A stretch of DNA of 64,000 nt from an uncultured cyanobacterium (GTDB lineage Bacteria > Cyanobacteriota > Cyanobacteriia > CACIAM-69d). Location of the stretch: assembly GCA_937883785.1 (NCBI GenBank), contig CALGDE010000109.1, positions 33,509-97,508 on the forward strand, given 5' to 3'. Positions 55,500 through 64,000 of this stretch are shown in pieces (position 1 is the stretch's first letter; the number at the start of each line of letters is the position of its first letter). The position numbers and the translations under genes were made by a program. Under the pieces are notes generated by a model. The model searched no databases, was not told the DNA's origin, and saw only the letters and a program-made list of their open reading frames with translations.

Positions 55500-56141
55500 A
55501 TGGCGATCGCCCCAACCCAACCTTGCATGTGCCCCCCCGTTGCATTGACGTTACAGCAGGCACAAGAAACCTTAGACACTGGTTCAGTGCCAACCGTTTC
55601 CGTGTGGCAACGATGGCTTAATAGATGGTGGCAAGACTTGGGCAGTGGCGAGTTTGAGCCCATTGAGGATCTACCCCATTTGTCTCCCCTGCTGGCGGTT
55701 TATGCCAAATCGTCTTTGGGCATTGCCCTGAACCTACGCATCACCACCGACGAGGAAATTCACCAGTTCAACCGTGACTACCGGAATATTGACCGTGCCA
55801 CTGACGTGCTCGCTTTTTCTGCCCTAGAAGCCATTCCGCCGGGAATTCTGCTTGCCCAAAAAGCAGCGGAGGATCCGGAGGAACCAGAGCCCATTGAGCT
55901 AGGGGATATCATTATTTCCTTGGACACCGCCAAAGTTCAAGCTCAGCGACTGGGGCACGACCTAACGTTGGAGCTAGCTTGGCTAAGTGCCCATGGATTA
56001 CTGCATCTACTGGGGTGGGACCACGGCGATCGCCCCCACCTGGAGCAAATGTTGACCCGCCAACAAACCCTGTTAACTGCGGCCAACTTAGGAAAAGTAA
56101 ATTGGGGGGCGCTAGATATTGCCGACTTAGGATACGACTAA
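55500..56141 (+). CDS. ybeY: YbeY, rRNA maturation endoribonuclease
   Basis: From ATG 55500, 213 residues. The zinc site HGLLHLLGWDH matches the H-x3-H-x5-H signature, and NRDYRNIDRATDVLAF is the preceding conserved strand. It takes part in 16S rRNA 3' end processing and ribosome quality control. It has a longer N terminus than E. coli YbeY, as in other cyanobacteria. GTG at 55491 could also be used. dgkA follows 300 bp later, a common arrangement. Confidence 0.92.
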   Translation: MAIAPTQPCMCPPVALTLQQAQETLDTGSVPTVSVWQRWLNRWWQDLGSGEFEPIEDLPHLSPLLAVYAKSSLGIALNLRITTDEEIHQFNRDYRNIDRATDVLAFSALEAIPPGILLAQKAAEDPEEPEPIELGDIIISLDTAKVQAQRLGHDLTLELAWLSAHGLLHLLGWDHGDRPHLEQMLTRQQTLLTAANLGKVNWGALDIADLGYD

Positions 56142-56441
56142 TCACAAGAGCGACCCCAATAATGCCCACACCAATGTCGATTAGGGCTGTTAAACGTAAA
56201 CCAACAACAAAAACCATTCAACGAAAACGTAAACCACCGCCTCAAAAACCTCTATGTAACCCCGTACACTAAGCGGTGATGACAGCCTCCTTTGAATAAG
56301 CTCTGTCACAAAAATCACCAATGACCATACTGGCACTGCATCAGACTCCAAAGCCTTCCTTTGTCAGGGGCTTACTGCAAAAGATCTGCGGAAAAATACC
56401 TGCGCACACGCTGTTAACGGTGCTTTCGGCCACCAAGCTTT

Positions 56442-56918
56442 ATGAATAATTCTCCAAACGCCGCCCCATCCCTCTTTCCTAAACCCAAAAAGGCATCGAA
56501 AAAAGGAACCCCCTCCCAAAAAAATCGAGCCGATTCCTTAAAAATTGCTCCTAATCTCCTATCAAGCTGCCAATACGCCGCGGCTGGTATTCAATACGCC
56601 TTTCAAACTCAGCGAAACTTCCGCATCCAGGTATTGTTGGGAACCCTCGGCTTTTCCATGCTTGCTTGGGTAGAAGCGTCCGTTGTGGAATTTTGTTTGG
56701 TGTTGCTTTTGGTGGCTTTGGTGATGTCCTTGGAGCTAGTCAACACGGCTCTGGAAGCGGTGGTGGACTTGACCGTGGGCAAGACCTATCACGAGCTGGC
56801 AAAAATTGCGAAGGACTGTGCGGCAGGGGCGGTGTTTTTATCGGCGATCGCCGGCTTAATTATGGGCTGTACCCTAGTGCTTCCCCAGGTGTGGCTAAAA
56901 CTCAGCGCCATGATTTAA
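56442..56918 (+). CDS. dgkA: Diacylglycerol kinase-like protein
   Basis: A 158-residue membrane protein with a Lys/Pro-rich N-terminal extension (about 50 residues) and three helices. The active site segment ELVNTALEAVVDL and HELAKIAKDCAAGAVF are typical of prokaryotic DgkA and undecaprenol kinase. The lipid substrate is not determined. Its TAA stop lies at the edge of repeat copy D. Confidence 0.9.
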   Translation: MNNSPNAAPSLFPKPKKASKKGTPSQKNRADSLKIAPNLLSSCQYAAAGIQYAFQTQRNFRIQVLLGTLGFSMLAWVEASVVEFCLVLLLVALVMSLELVNTALEAVVDLTVGKTYHELAKIAKDCAAGAVFLSAIAGLIMGCTLVLPQVWLKLSAMI

Positions 56919-57041
56919 ACGCTGTCATCCCTTGAAGCTCAAGGTTACTGGCGACCATACTTTCAGCCCTTAATGCGTCTATATTGAAAGGGCGTGCACT
57001 CTCACCACATAAAGCTTTTGGCACTATTGATGGCACGTTCT
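56918..57041. repeat. MITE-like interspersed repeat, copy D
   Basis: About 124 bp, oriented like copies C and E. The left end is GCTGTCATCCCTTGAAG (from 56921), the right end is TGATGGCACGTTCT. It shares the blocks TCAGCCCTTA, ATTGAAAGGGCGTGCACTC and AAAGCTTTTGGCAC with the reverse complement of copy A. It begins at the dgkA stop codon. Confidence 0.75.
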
Positions 57042-57144
57042 GGGGAAAGCAAGCGTAGAGTTCCATAGTCGGTTCTTGTGGCCCCAAAAACAGACATGGC
57101 GTTGGCTTCATAATGGAAGAAGCCCTGATATGCCAACACATCCC

Positions 57145-58098
57145 ATGAAAATCGCCAATAACATCACCGACCTCATTGGCAGAACGCCCCTGCTGCGCCT
57201 CAACGCCATGCCGAAAGCGGAGGGCTGCGTTGCGGATATTGTCCTGAAGCTAGAAAGTATGAACCCGTCCGCCTCCGTAAAGGATCGCATTGGCTGCAAT
57301 ATGATTCAAAAGGCGGAAAAAGAAGGGCTGATTACGCCGGGAAAAACGGTGCTGGTGGAGCCCACCTCAGGGAATACGGGGATTGCACTGGCAATGGTCG
57401 CCGCGGCCAAGGGCTATGACTTAATTTTGACCATGCCTGAGACCATGAGCGCAGAACGGCGGGCCATGTTGCGGGCTTATGGGGCCAAGCTGGAGCTAAC
57501 GTCGGGAATTGAAGGGATGGGGGGCTGTATTCGTCGAGCCCAGGCGATCGTGGACGAGCTACCCGATGCGTTTATGCTGCAACAGTTTCGCAATGGAGCA
57601 AATCCCGATGTGCATCGCCACACCACTGCCCAGGAAATTTGGGAGGACACCGACGGCGAAGTAGATATTTTAGTGGCGGGCGTGGGTACCGGCGGCACTA
57701 TCACTGGCACCGCAGAGGTGCTGAAGGAACATAAGGATTCCGTGCAGGCGATCGCTGTAGAACCCACCAACAGCCCAGTAATTTCCGGCGGTCGCCCCGG
57801 TCCCCACAAAATCCAGGGCATCGGCGCTGGTTTTATTCCCGCCGTACTAAATGTCAACGTCATCGACGAAGTGGTGACCGTATCCGACGACGAGGCAATC
57901 AGCTTCGGTCGCCGACTAGCGCGGGAAGAGGGCATTTTATCTGGCATTTCCACCGGCGCCGCCGTCTGCGCCGCCATTAAGGTAGCCCAGCGTCCCATCA
58001 ATGAAGGCAAGCTAATTGTCGTAATTCAACCCAGCTTCGGCGAACGTTACCTAAGCACCCCCCTCTTCCAAGATCCGGTGCCCCTTAGCCAAACCTAG
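57145..58098 (+). CDS. cysK: Cysteine synthase A
   Basis: From ATG 57145, 317 residues. The PLP lysine is in [11 protein letters not shown], the substrate loop is TSGNTGIAL, and the phosphate-binding GTGGTITG is present. It makes cysteine from O-acetylserine and sulfide. A start at 57130 is also possible. The TAG stop is formed by the first bases of repeat copy E. Confidence 0.94.
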   Translation: MKIANNITDLIGRTPLLRLNAMPKAEGCVADIVLKLESMNPSASVKDRIGCNMIQKAEKEGLITPGKTVLVEPTSGNTGIALAMVAAAKGYDLILTMPETMSAERRAMLRAYGAKLELTSGIEGMGGCIRRAQAIVDELPDAFMLQQFRNGANPDVHRHTTAQEIWEDTDGEVDILVAGVGTGGTITGTAEVLKEHKDSVQAIAVEPTNSPVISGGRPGPHKIQGIGAGFIPAVLNVNVIDEVVTVSDDEAISFGRRLAREEGILSGISTGAAVCAAIKVAQRPINEGKLIVVIQPSFGERYLSTPLFQDPVPLSQT

Positions 58099-58225
58099 GG
58101 GCTGTGCTCAGTAAACTTCAAACCCAATCATAGGGAGTGTGTTGCAGCTCCTGGGCTGTTTGATTTGAGAGGGCGTGTACTCCCTGGTGTAAAGCTTCTA
58201 GCACTTTACTGAGACCACGCCCTAG
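58095..58225. repeat. MITE-like interspersed repeat, copy E
   Basis: 131 bp with the best preserved ends: CTAGGGGCTGTGCTCAGTAA on the left and, reverse-complemented, CTAGGGCGTGGTCTCAGTAA on the right. Inside it carries GAGAGGGCGTGTACTC and AAAGCTTCTAGCAC like the other copies. The left CTAG overlaps the stop codon of cysK. Confidence 0.85.
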
Positions 58226-58250
58226 CTCAAAAACTCAAAGCTAGCTGTAG

Positions 58251-59174
58251 CTACTTACCCTGGATGCGCTGCTTCACAGACCGCAGCCGATCTTTTAGGG
58301 AACGCTTAGGCTTAGGCTTGTCCAAAGGCGATCGCTCCGGCTTATCCTCGCCGCGATAGCGATAATCCTCCCAAGTTTCCCAGTAGGGGCACCCGGGTCG
58401 AATTTCAATGCCCGCCCAGTGAAGGTAGGGCACAGGACGGTCAAAGTTGGGATCCACCAGGCGCTCCCCTTGCCACTGAAAATGCTTACTGCCCGCCCAG
58501 GATCCCGGTCCCGGCTCCGGCCAAATGGCATAGTTGCGCCGCTTAGGAAACCGCTTCAGCACCATGTAATTGATGATGGGTTGGTCTGAGGTTTTCTGGG
58601 AAAAGTCGAAATATTCCGGGTGGGCAGCACATTCTCGAAACACCTCATACAGCCCCTCCTCGGTCATTAGCGATCGCTTTGAGCCCCACAGCCCGCCGTT
58701 AAACATCCCCTTCAGGTCGTCCTCAGAAAAAACCCCCTGCTCCAAAACTGCCGGGGAAAACACATTGGTCAGTCCCCCTTTATGTTGGTAATCGCAGCAA
58801 ATAAAGTCACACTCATCAAGCCCGTCCATATAATCTGCCAGCTTCTCAAACACCACTAAATCGGTGTCGATGTAGAGAAATTTCTCAAAGGGACCAAACC
58901 AGCAGGCCTGCTTACGAAATTGGTTCGGACGAGCGAAGAAATCATCACCAAAAATCTCTTGCAAATTAACGGACAACCGCTCAATAAACTCCAAATCCTC
59001 AAACACCATTACTCCAAAGCGATCGCCCAACACCTTCGCCACTTTCTGATAGTTATTATCGTAGGGAATTAACATCACCGGCGTATCCGGATCAGTGGCT
59101 CTAATGCTGTTTAAAAGGGCGATCGAGTAATCCGTAAATTTATCATTAGCTGTAATGTAATATCCGCGTTCCAT
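58251..59174 (-). CDS. GT8-like protein, Npun_R2821/R2822 type
   Basis: A 307-residue protein with a GT-A-like fold. The opening GYYITANDKF, the DxD-like FLYIDTDLVVF (metal and sugar nucleotide) and GGLWGSKR are as in the cyanobacterial Npun_R2821/R2822 family, related to family 8 glycosyltransferases. The C-terminal 35 residues are Arg/Lys/Pro-rich. The sugar and acceptor are unknown. It is a paralogue of the gene upstream. Confidence 0.75.
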   Translation of the reverse strand: MERGYYITANDKFTDYSIALLNSIRATDPDTPVMLIPYDNNYQKVAKVLGDRFGVMVFEDLEFIERLSVNLQEIFGDDFFARPNQFRKQACWFGPFEKFLYIDTDLVVFEKLADYMDGLDECDFICCDYQHKGGLTNVFSPAVLEQGVFSEDDLKGMFNGGLWGSKRSLMTEEGLYEVFRECAAHPEYFDFSQKTSDQPIINYMVLKRFPKRRNYAIWPEPGPGSWAGSKHFQWQGERLVDPNFDRPVPYLHWAGIEIRPGCPYWETWEDYRYRGEDKPERSPLDKPKPKRSLKDRLRSVKQRIQGK

Positions 59175-59324
59175 TGCTCTTAAAATCTCACAGGGTAATA
59201 ATTATCTAAAAGGCTATTTATTTGAAGAACTACGCAAATAAATAACAGCTCAAACGAGATACTAGACAGAAACAAATTAAATAGCACTAAACCTGAAAAA
59301 GCATCAAAGCTAAATTCCCAACAT

Positions 59325-60335
59325 TTAAATTCCAAGTTTCTGCTTCACCTTTTTCTTGACTCGCGCCAAAAAGCCAGGGGGAGCGTTATAAGGCACAGGC
59401 TTTCCTGTAAACTCGGGTCTTTCACTTGGAGTCTTCAAATATCGGTAGTGCAAAAATACATCTCGATAGGGAAAGTCAATATTTTCTCCCCCGCACAGCC
59501 GACCGAATAGCTTGGAAGACAGCCCAATGTAATGCAAGTAAGTTAATGGGTTGCCCTTATCGTAAAGTCTCCACTCTCTCTCTTCAAAATGTTTGGAGGT
59601 AACACAGCATCCCGTCACCTGTTCCTTGGGTAAATCAAGGGACAGGTTGGAATAGGAGAAATTTAAAATGATCGAAATATAGTTTAGAAGGGTCTGATCT
59701 GGAGCTTGAGGATAAAGAAATTTACCCTGATCTGCCTTCAACGAAGCCACTATTTTTTCTCGATCTTCAGCGCCAATTAAACCTGCCTTTGACGCAAACA
59801 TCCCTGAACAAAAGATTCGCTTAGCGTTGTTATCTTTCTCAAGAAAGTTTCGCGTCTCCTCTAAGTCCATATTAAACACGTGGGACGGGTCTTTATACTG
59901 AAAATCGTACGTAATAAAGTCATTAGCGTCTAATCGCTGAAAGAAGTCTTCTAAAGATAATAGGGTAATCGTATCAGCGTCCAAATAAAGGAAACGTTCA
60001 AACGGCGCATCTAAGTCAAAGGCGATAAATCGCCTGTGAGTGCCCATACGATGAATACCTTCGTGAGTTCCCCCTTTATTCCAAAATTCGTAGCGAGAGG
60101 CCACCTCTTCCCAGGCCTTCGTTACGAAATCGTCCCAGCGGTTAAACAGCGTTTCGTCTTCCAAAACGCTAACGCCATCGTAATTTGCAACTGCTTTTTT
60201 AAGCCGTTCAACCTGTTCGTTATAGGGAAGAACGCAAATAGGATAGCGATCGCCGTTGTGAGCCTGAATGCTGTTGATCAGCGCAATGACCTGGTCAAAG
60301 ACAACATCATTGCCGAGAATATAAATTCCATCCAT
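59325..60335 (-). CDS. GT8-like protein, Npun_R2821/R2822 type, paralogue
   Basis: A 336-residue protein with the same arrangement: GIYILGNDVVFD at the start, FLYLDADTITL as the DxD region, FCSGMFASKAG after it, and a basic C-terminal end (KKKVKQKL). It is clearly related to 58251-59174 but diverged. The two lie in tandem on the minus strand, 150 bp apart, and are probably co-transcribed. AT content is higher than in the neighbours. Confidence 0.75.
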   Translation of the reverse strand: MDGIYILGNDVVFDQVIALINSIQAHNGDRYPICVLPYNEQVERLKKAVANYDGVSVLEDETLFNRWDDFVTKAWEEVASRYEFWNKGGTHEGIHRMGTHRRFIAFDLDAPFERFLYLDADTITLLSLEDFFQRLDANDFITYDFQYKDPSHVFNMDLEETRNFLEKDNNAKRIFCSGMFASKAGLIGAEDREKIVASLKADQGKFLYPQAPDQTLLNYISIILNFSYSNLSLDLPKEQVTGCCVTSKHFEEREWRLYDKGNPLTYLHYIGLSSKLFGRLCGGENIDFPYRDVFLHYRYLKTPSERPEFTGKPVPYNAPPGFLARVKKKVKQKLGI

Positions 60336-60557
60336 AGCTCTTTCAGCGTTTAGTTAATTTGGGTTGCAGCTTCGTCGGCAATATCGCGAGTTCGCTATTA
60401 ATCTGCGCAGCCAAGCTCTAGAGCTAAGGCTTTGTGTCTAGTACTTTCGTTCTGTTTAAAGATAGCTCAGGACTTTGACGGAATTGACTTGTGGACAATG
60501 GAAAATAACTCTCAGGGCGCTTATACAAGTGACTGTAGCCAGCAGCCATAAGACAAC

Positions 60558-61454
60558 TTATTTCCTAGGGCGAGTTAGCTCTAGATAAATGTGCTCTAAG
60601 CTGACGGGCTGGCGGGCAATGGAATTAATTTCAATATCGGAAAAGTAATCGACTAAAGTTTTAAGCTCCACTAATTCAGGCACCCAAAACGATAGGCGAT
60701 CGCCATAATAGCGAGGGGTAAATCCATACCCCCTGGCGATATCAATCGCCGCCTCTTCCTCTGGTGTGCTAACGGTGATGATTTCCTCAGCAGAAATGAC
60801 CTGCTTTAAGGCGTTTAAATCGCCCTCTGCCAAGAGTTGCCCGCCCTGAAGAATCCCGATTTTTTGGCAAAGACGTTCCGCCTCGTCCAATAAGTGGGTT
60901 GTGAGCAAAATCGTCATTCCTTGCTGGCGAAGCTGTTCAATTAAGCTCCAAATTTCATAGCGGGTTTCAATATCCAGCCCTGTGGTGGGTTCGTCTAGGA
61001 TTAATAACTTTGGCTGGTGCATTAGGGCGATCGCAACATTAATTCGCCGCTGCATACCACCGCTTAAGGTATCAGCGGGGCTATGGATGCGATCACCTAA
61101 ATTAACCGCATCTAAACACCGCTTAATTTGGCTATCACAATCCTTTTTACTCAGTCCATAAATATCCCCGAAAAATCTCAAATTCTCGCCACAGGACAGG
61201 CTTTTATATAGCAGATTTTCCTGAGGAGCGATACCAATTAGCTTCTTATTGGCATCAGATAATAAATTCTCCCCTAGCCAAACTTCTCCGCCATCTTGGT
61301 TTAACAGTCTACAAATAATATTAATCGTTGTAGTTTTTCCCGCACCGTTAGCCCCCAATAGTCCGTACACTTCACCAGGCATCAAAGTCAAAGACAAATC
61401 GTCTAAAACTTTTCGCTCTCCAAAACTTTTTTTGAGGTTAACAAGCCTAAGCAT
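60558..61454 (-). CDS. ABC transporter ATP-binding protein
   Basis: A 298-residue ATPase. Walker A GANGAGKTTT, Q-loop region IAPQENLLY, signature LSGGMQRRINVA, Walker B LLILDEPTTGLD and the H-loop TTHLLDEAE are all intact. The C-terminal 80 residues form the usual DrrA/CcmA-type extension. No permease gene is next to it, so the partner is unknown. It starts 35 bp after the amylase gene on the same strand. Confidence 0.9.
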   Translation of the reverse strand: MLRLVNLKKSFGERKVLDDLSLTLMPGEVYGLLGANGAGKTTTINIICRLLNQDGGEVWLGENLLSDANKKLIGIAPQENLLYKSLSCGENLRFFGDIYGLSKKDCDSQIKRCLDAVNLGDRIHSPADTLSGGMQRRINVAIALMHQPKLLILDEPTTGLDIETRYEIWSLIEQLRQQGMTILLTTHLLDEAERLCQKIGILQGGQLLAEGDLNALKQVISAEEIITVSTPEEEAAIDIARGYGFTPRYYGDRLSFWVPELVELKTLVDYFSDIEINSIARQPVSLEHIYLELTRPRK

Positions 61455-61489
61455 GGAATCAAATAGCCTTAGGAAAAGGACAGAAAAAA

Positions 61490-62992
61490 TTATGCGGACG
61501 CCCCTAAAATGAGTCCTTGGCGTGGAGGCAGTTCCAATGTCAAGGTGCAGCCTCCTGTGTCGCTATCTGCGTAGGTTATAGAGCCCCTACCGTAAACTAT
61601 TTTTTGAGGCTTACTGTGGTTATTTTGCATTTCCACAGTTGCTTTTTCTGGGCGATCGCCCCCGTTAACCGCAATAATTACGCGCCCAGGATCGGCCTCT
61701 TCTCCTCGTCCAAAGACGTATAAATAACCTCCTTGAGATAAAGACGAATAGGCACCAGTTCTCAGGGTTGAATACTGATTGCGGATTGAAATCAACGCTT
61801 TGTGATAATCAAAAACAGTTCGGTCCCATTGAGACTCATTAGGGGGGAATCCTCGTCGACAATCGGGATCTAAACCACCTTCCATTCCCAATTCGTTGCC
61901 ATAGTAAATCGTCGGTGCACCGGGGAAAGTCAACATCAGCAACGTTGCCAATTCCACACTGGCACCATCCCCATTGACAACAGATCGTACTCGCGCCGTA
62001 TCGTGGCTATCTAACAAATTTAATTGGGTTAGTTGAATCTCCCAAGGATATAGCGCCAAAAGTTCACTTATTGCCTGGCTGTAACCTTTAGCGTCTAACG
62101 CTGGGTAGGGAAGATAATCGGGACCTTCCACTAGGTTTCTAACCACACGATCGCCCGCCGCAAAAGCCAACGTGGGTCCCGTGAATAAATAATTCATCAC
62201 CCCGTCAAACTGAGTACCGTCGAGCCATTGTTGACAGTTACTCCACACTTCCCCAACGATATAAGCCTCAGAGTTTATCGCTTTAATGCGATCGCGAAAC
62301 TCTTGCCAAAAACCGGGGGCAGTCACGCAAAAAGGCACATCTAATCGCCATCCGTCAAAGCCTTGGGCAATCCAGTATTCTCCTACCCCCATTAAATACT
62401 CGCGCACCTCAGAATTATGATGATTAAACTGAGGCAATGCACGATAATCTACCCAGCTTTTATAGTTAGCGGGTCGGCTACCGTCATAGGGAGCTAAAGG
62501 CCAGTCTTCAACTTGAAACCAGTCGAGCCAAGGGGAATTTCCACCGTTTTCAAGAATGTCGTTAAAGTAATAGAACCCTCGACTAGCGTGATTAAAAACC
62601 CCGTCCAAAATCACCCGAATATTTCGATCATGGGCTTTTTCCAACAGCGTCATTAAAGCTTTATTTCCCCCTAGAATAGGATCCACTTGATAGTAATCTT
62701 GGGGATGATAGCCGTGATTGCTGGCTGATTGGAATACTGGATTTAGATACAGTGCATTGATGCCTAGATCCTGTAGATAATCCAGGCGATCGCATACACC
62801 CCAGAGATTTCCCCCTTTACTGCGTTGAAATGAAGGCGGCGCATCCCAAGGCTCCAAATACTGAGAACTGGGATGGGGAATATAGGGCTCCCCGGGTTGA
62901 CGGGGCGGGGCTTCACCACGGACGAAAGAGTCGGGAAAAATTTGATAGAAAACGGCATGTTTAACCCAGTCTGGCGTGGCGATCGCGACCAT
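61490..62992 (-). CDS. Family 13 glycoside hydrolase (alpha-amylase type)
   Basis: A 500-residue enzyme of the alpha-amylase family. The conserved regions are VILDGVFNH (I), GWRLDVPF with the nucleophile (II), IVGEVW with the acid/base (III) and LLDSHDT (IV). It resembles neopullulanase or maltodextrin glucosidase types. No signal peptide is present, so it acts on cytoplasmic glycogen products. A C-terminal beta domain of about 90 residues completes it. Confidence 0.9.
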   Translation of the reverse strand: MVAIATPDWVKHAVFYQIFPDSFVRGEAPPRQPGEPYIPHPSSQYLEPWDAPPSFQRSKGGNLWGVCDRLDYLQDLGINALYLNPVFQSASNHGYHPQDYYQVDPILGGNKALMTLLEKAHDRNIRVILDGVFNHASRGFYYFNDILENGGNSPWLDWFQVEDWPLAPYDGSRPANYKSWVDYRALPQFNHHNSEVREYLMGVGEYWIAQGFDGWRLDVPFCVTAPGFWQEFRDRIKAINSEAYIVGEVWSNCQQWLDGTQFDGVMNYLFTGPTLAFAAGDRVVRNLVEGPDYLPYPALDAKGYSQAISELLALYPWEIQLTQLNLLDSHDTARVRSVVNGDGASVELATLLMLTFPGAPTIYYGNELGMEGGLDPDCRRGFPPNESQWDRTVFDYHKALISIRNQYSTLRTGAYSSLSQGGYLYVFGRGEEADPGRVIIAVNGGDRPEKATVEMQNNHSKPQKIVYGRGSITYADSDTGGCTLTLELPPRQGLILGASA

Positions 62993-63147
62993 AGCGTGTA
63001 AGCCTTAATGGGCTTTGTTGTTGAAAACTAACCACATCCTAACCTAGTTATTTTCAACTGATTACTACGGCATTCTTCAATATACAAATTGATGAAATTC
63101 AAGCTGAACGTAAGCTTTTTCTGTAATTTTTTGTTTGCCATTCAAGA

Positions 63148-63621
63148 TTATTTTAACAATTCAATTCGCGTATAGGTTGCGGCTTGACCGCGCTTTATTC
63201 CTGCTCCATCTAACAGATTCCAAATTATTACGTCGAGGATACGAAACCGTTGTCCAGTGGTGGAAATTCGCACGCCACAGTAGCCCTCAACGTACCCCTG
63301 CCGTGCCGTTTCCGACAGGATATGCGATCGCTCCTCTCGGTTCATGGGCTCTGCCGTTAGCCGGGAAGGCATTTGGGTCATCGCATCCCAGTTGGTTTCC
63401 CACAGTTCCAACGCCCGTTGATTGCCGTAGTTAAAAATTGGATCTGCCTCAGTGCCGTGGGAAACCACGATCAACGGCGCGCCAAATAACTGCTGAGCCC
63501 GCACCTCCGGTGTTTCCGCCAAATTCGCCAGCAGCGATCGCCCCACCACCCGCTCAAAACTGTCCAGTAATAGTGTGGTGTGTTCAACCACATGTGGCAA
63601 TCGCCAAGGTTCTACGGTCAT
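63148..63621 (-). CDS. MEKHLA domain protein
   Basis: A 157-residue single-domain protein related to PAS folds. Markers are LLLDSFERVVGRSLL, the VVSHGTEADPIFNYGNQRALELWE stretch (residues 51-75) and YCGVRISTTGQRF. In plants the MEKHLA domain sits at the end of HD-ZIP III factors; in bacteria it stands alone and its ligand is unknown. The gene lies alone between the amylase and PEP-CTERM genes. Confidence 0.85.
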   Translation of the reverse strand: MTVEPWRLPHVVEHTTLLLDSFERVVGRSLLANLAETPEVRAQQLFGAPLIVVSHGTEADPIFNYGNQRALELWETNWDAMTQMPSRLTAEPMNREERSHILSETARQGYVEGYCGVRISTTGQRFRILDVIIWNLLDGAGIKRGQAATYTRIELLK

Positions 63622-63685
63622 AGGTTTTCGTCGATTTTCTCGAAGTCTGTGGCGGGCATTTGGGTCATATGCCCCATAAGATTCG

Positions 63686-63726
63686 CAAAAAGCAAGGGGG
63701 CTGAGATTTTCCCATCTCGCCCCCTC
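63686..63726 (-). terminator. Rho-independent terminator of the PEP-CTERM gene
   Basis: On the minus strand GGGGGCGAGAT pairs with ATCTCAGCCCCC around GGGAAA, followed by TTGCTTTTT, about 44 bp after the stop at 63770. The stem has one mismatch. Confidence 0.85.
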
Positions 63727-63769
63727 TACTTTACTTATGGCATGTAGCTACTAGATATCGGCAGCCACA

Positions 63770-64000
63770 CTAGCCACGCTTACGCAACTTACGCAAAGCA
63801 CCGAAGCCACCCAGCGCCGCAAGTGCGCCCAGAATGGAAGGCTCAGGCACCTTAGTGGGATCGCCGCCGCCGGGACCGCCACCTGTGCCGCTATCGCCAC
63901 CACCGGTACCGCCATCGCCACCGCCAGTACCGCCATCACCACCGCCGGTACCTCCATCACCGCCAGAACTGACCACAGCGCAGACAGCCGAAAAAGCAAA
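63770..64000 (-). CDS. PEP-CTERM sorting-domain protein, C-terminal part, cut by window edge
   Basis: The frame runs off the right edge; 76 codons are visible. After a hydrophobic piece (FAFSAVCAVV) come four copies of a Gly-rich seven-residue unit (DGGTGGG, last as DSGTGGG), then the PEP-CTERM signal KVPEPSILGALAALGGFG and a basic end RKLRKRG. Such proteins are exported and processed by an exosortase/archaeosortase-type enzyme. The Gly-rich linker is coded by a 21-bp tandem repeat (63876-63965). The function of the missing part is unknown. Confidence 0.85.
   Translation of the reverse strand, partial: FAFSAVCAVVSSGGDGGTGGGDGGTGGGDGGTGGGDSGTGGGPGGGDPTKVPEPSILGALAALGGFGALRKLRKRG

Noticed and set aside
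56266..56300. GATGACAGCC, similar to the right end of repeat copies A and B
   Set aside because: Only about 15 bases match and no left end is present near the ybeY stop.

Overview
The window is a chromosomal segment of a cyanobacterium. It carries psaD (photosystem I), the 3' end of a flavodiiron protein gene, CP12 (Calvin-cycle switch protein) and several small families known mainly from cyanobacteria (DUF3177-like, DUF3285-like), and the palindrome GCGATCGC (HIP1) recurs throughout. Genus and species cannot be read from the sequence. I found no rRNA, tRNA, CRISPR array, integrase or transposase, so most of it is ordinary core genome with a few accessory or rearranged patches.

Layout. 0-7 kb: flavodiiron 3' end, YdcF-like protein, HEAT-repeat protein, GerMN protein, HD phosphohydrolase, FAD-dependent oxidoreductase. 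7.1-13.8 kb: a minus-strand Mrp-type cation/proton antiporter operon (C-D-E-F-[C relic]-D-E-F-G-DUF4040-B) built by tandem duplication of a C-D-E-F block. 14-18 kb: a PAS histidine kinase and a merR-acr3-arsC arsenic operon with a textbook MerR-type promoter. 18-27.5 kb: desaturase, JAMM protease plus E1/rhodanese protein, CP12, DUF3177, a HAMP histidine kinase, an SPFH protein. 28-33.5 kb: cell-envelope genes (M23 peptidase, PBP2-class transpeptidase) and a CSP41-like epimerase. 33.5-39.2 kb: the most unusual stretch, with a candidate structured RNA, an unlisted 48-aa ORF, a vMAP-type HTH-TPR protein, a PD-(D/E)XK protein, a frameshifted Uma2 gene and a CHASE3 kinase, interleaved with two decayed relics of the 3' end of pgk, whose intact copy follows at 39.2-40.4 kb. 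40-58 kb: usp, prs-hisA, a Ser/Thr kinase with PPC-like modules, psaD, a response regulator, ribBA, anmK, ybeY-dgkA, cysK. 58-64 kb: two GT8-like proteins, an ABC ATPase, a GH13 amylase, a MEKHLA protein and the 3' end of a PEP-CTERM protein gene.

Two patterns not explained by single genes stand out. First, a family of about 125-140 bp elements with imperfect terminal inverted repeats (CTAGGG.CTGTCATCA.TTAA-like) occurs at least five times (460, 3567, 22231, 56918, 58095); three copies start exactly on the stop codon of the preceding gene. Second, fragments of the pgk 3' end separate blocks of accessory genes, as if cargo had been added repeatedly at that site. All homology statements come from reading the sequence and knowledge of the families; no database search was run.
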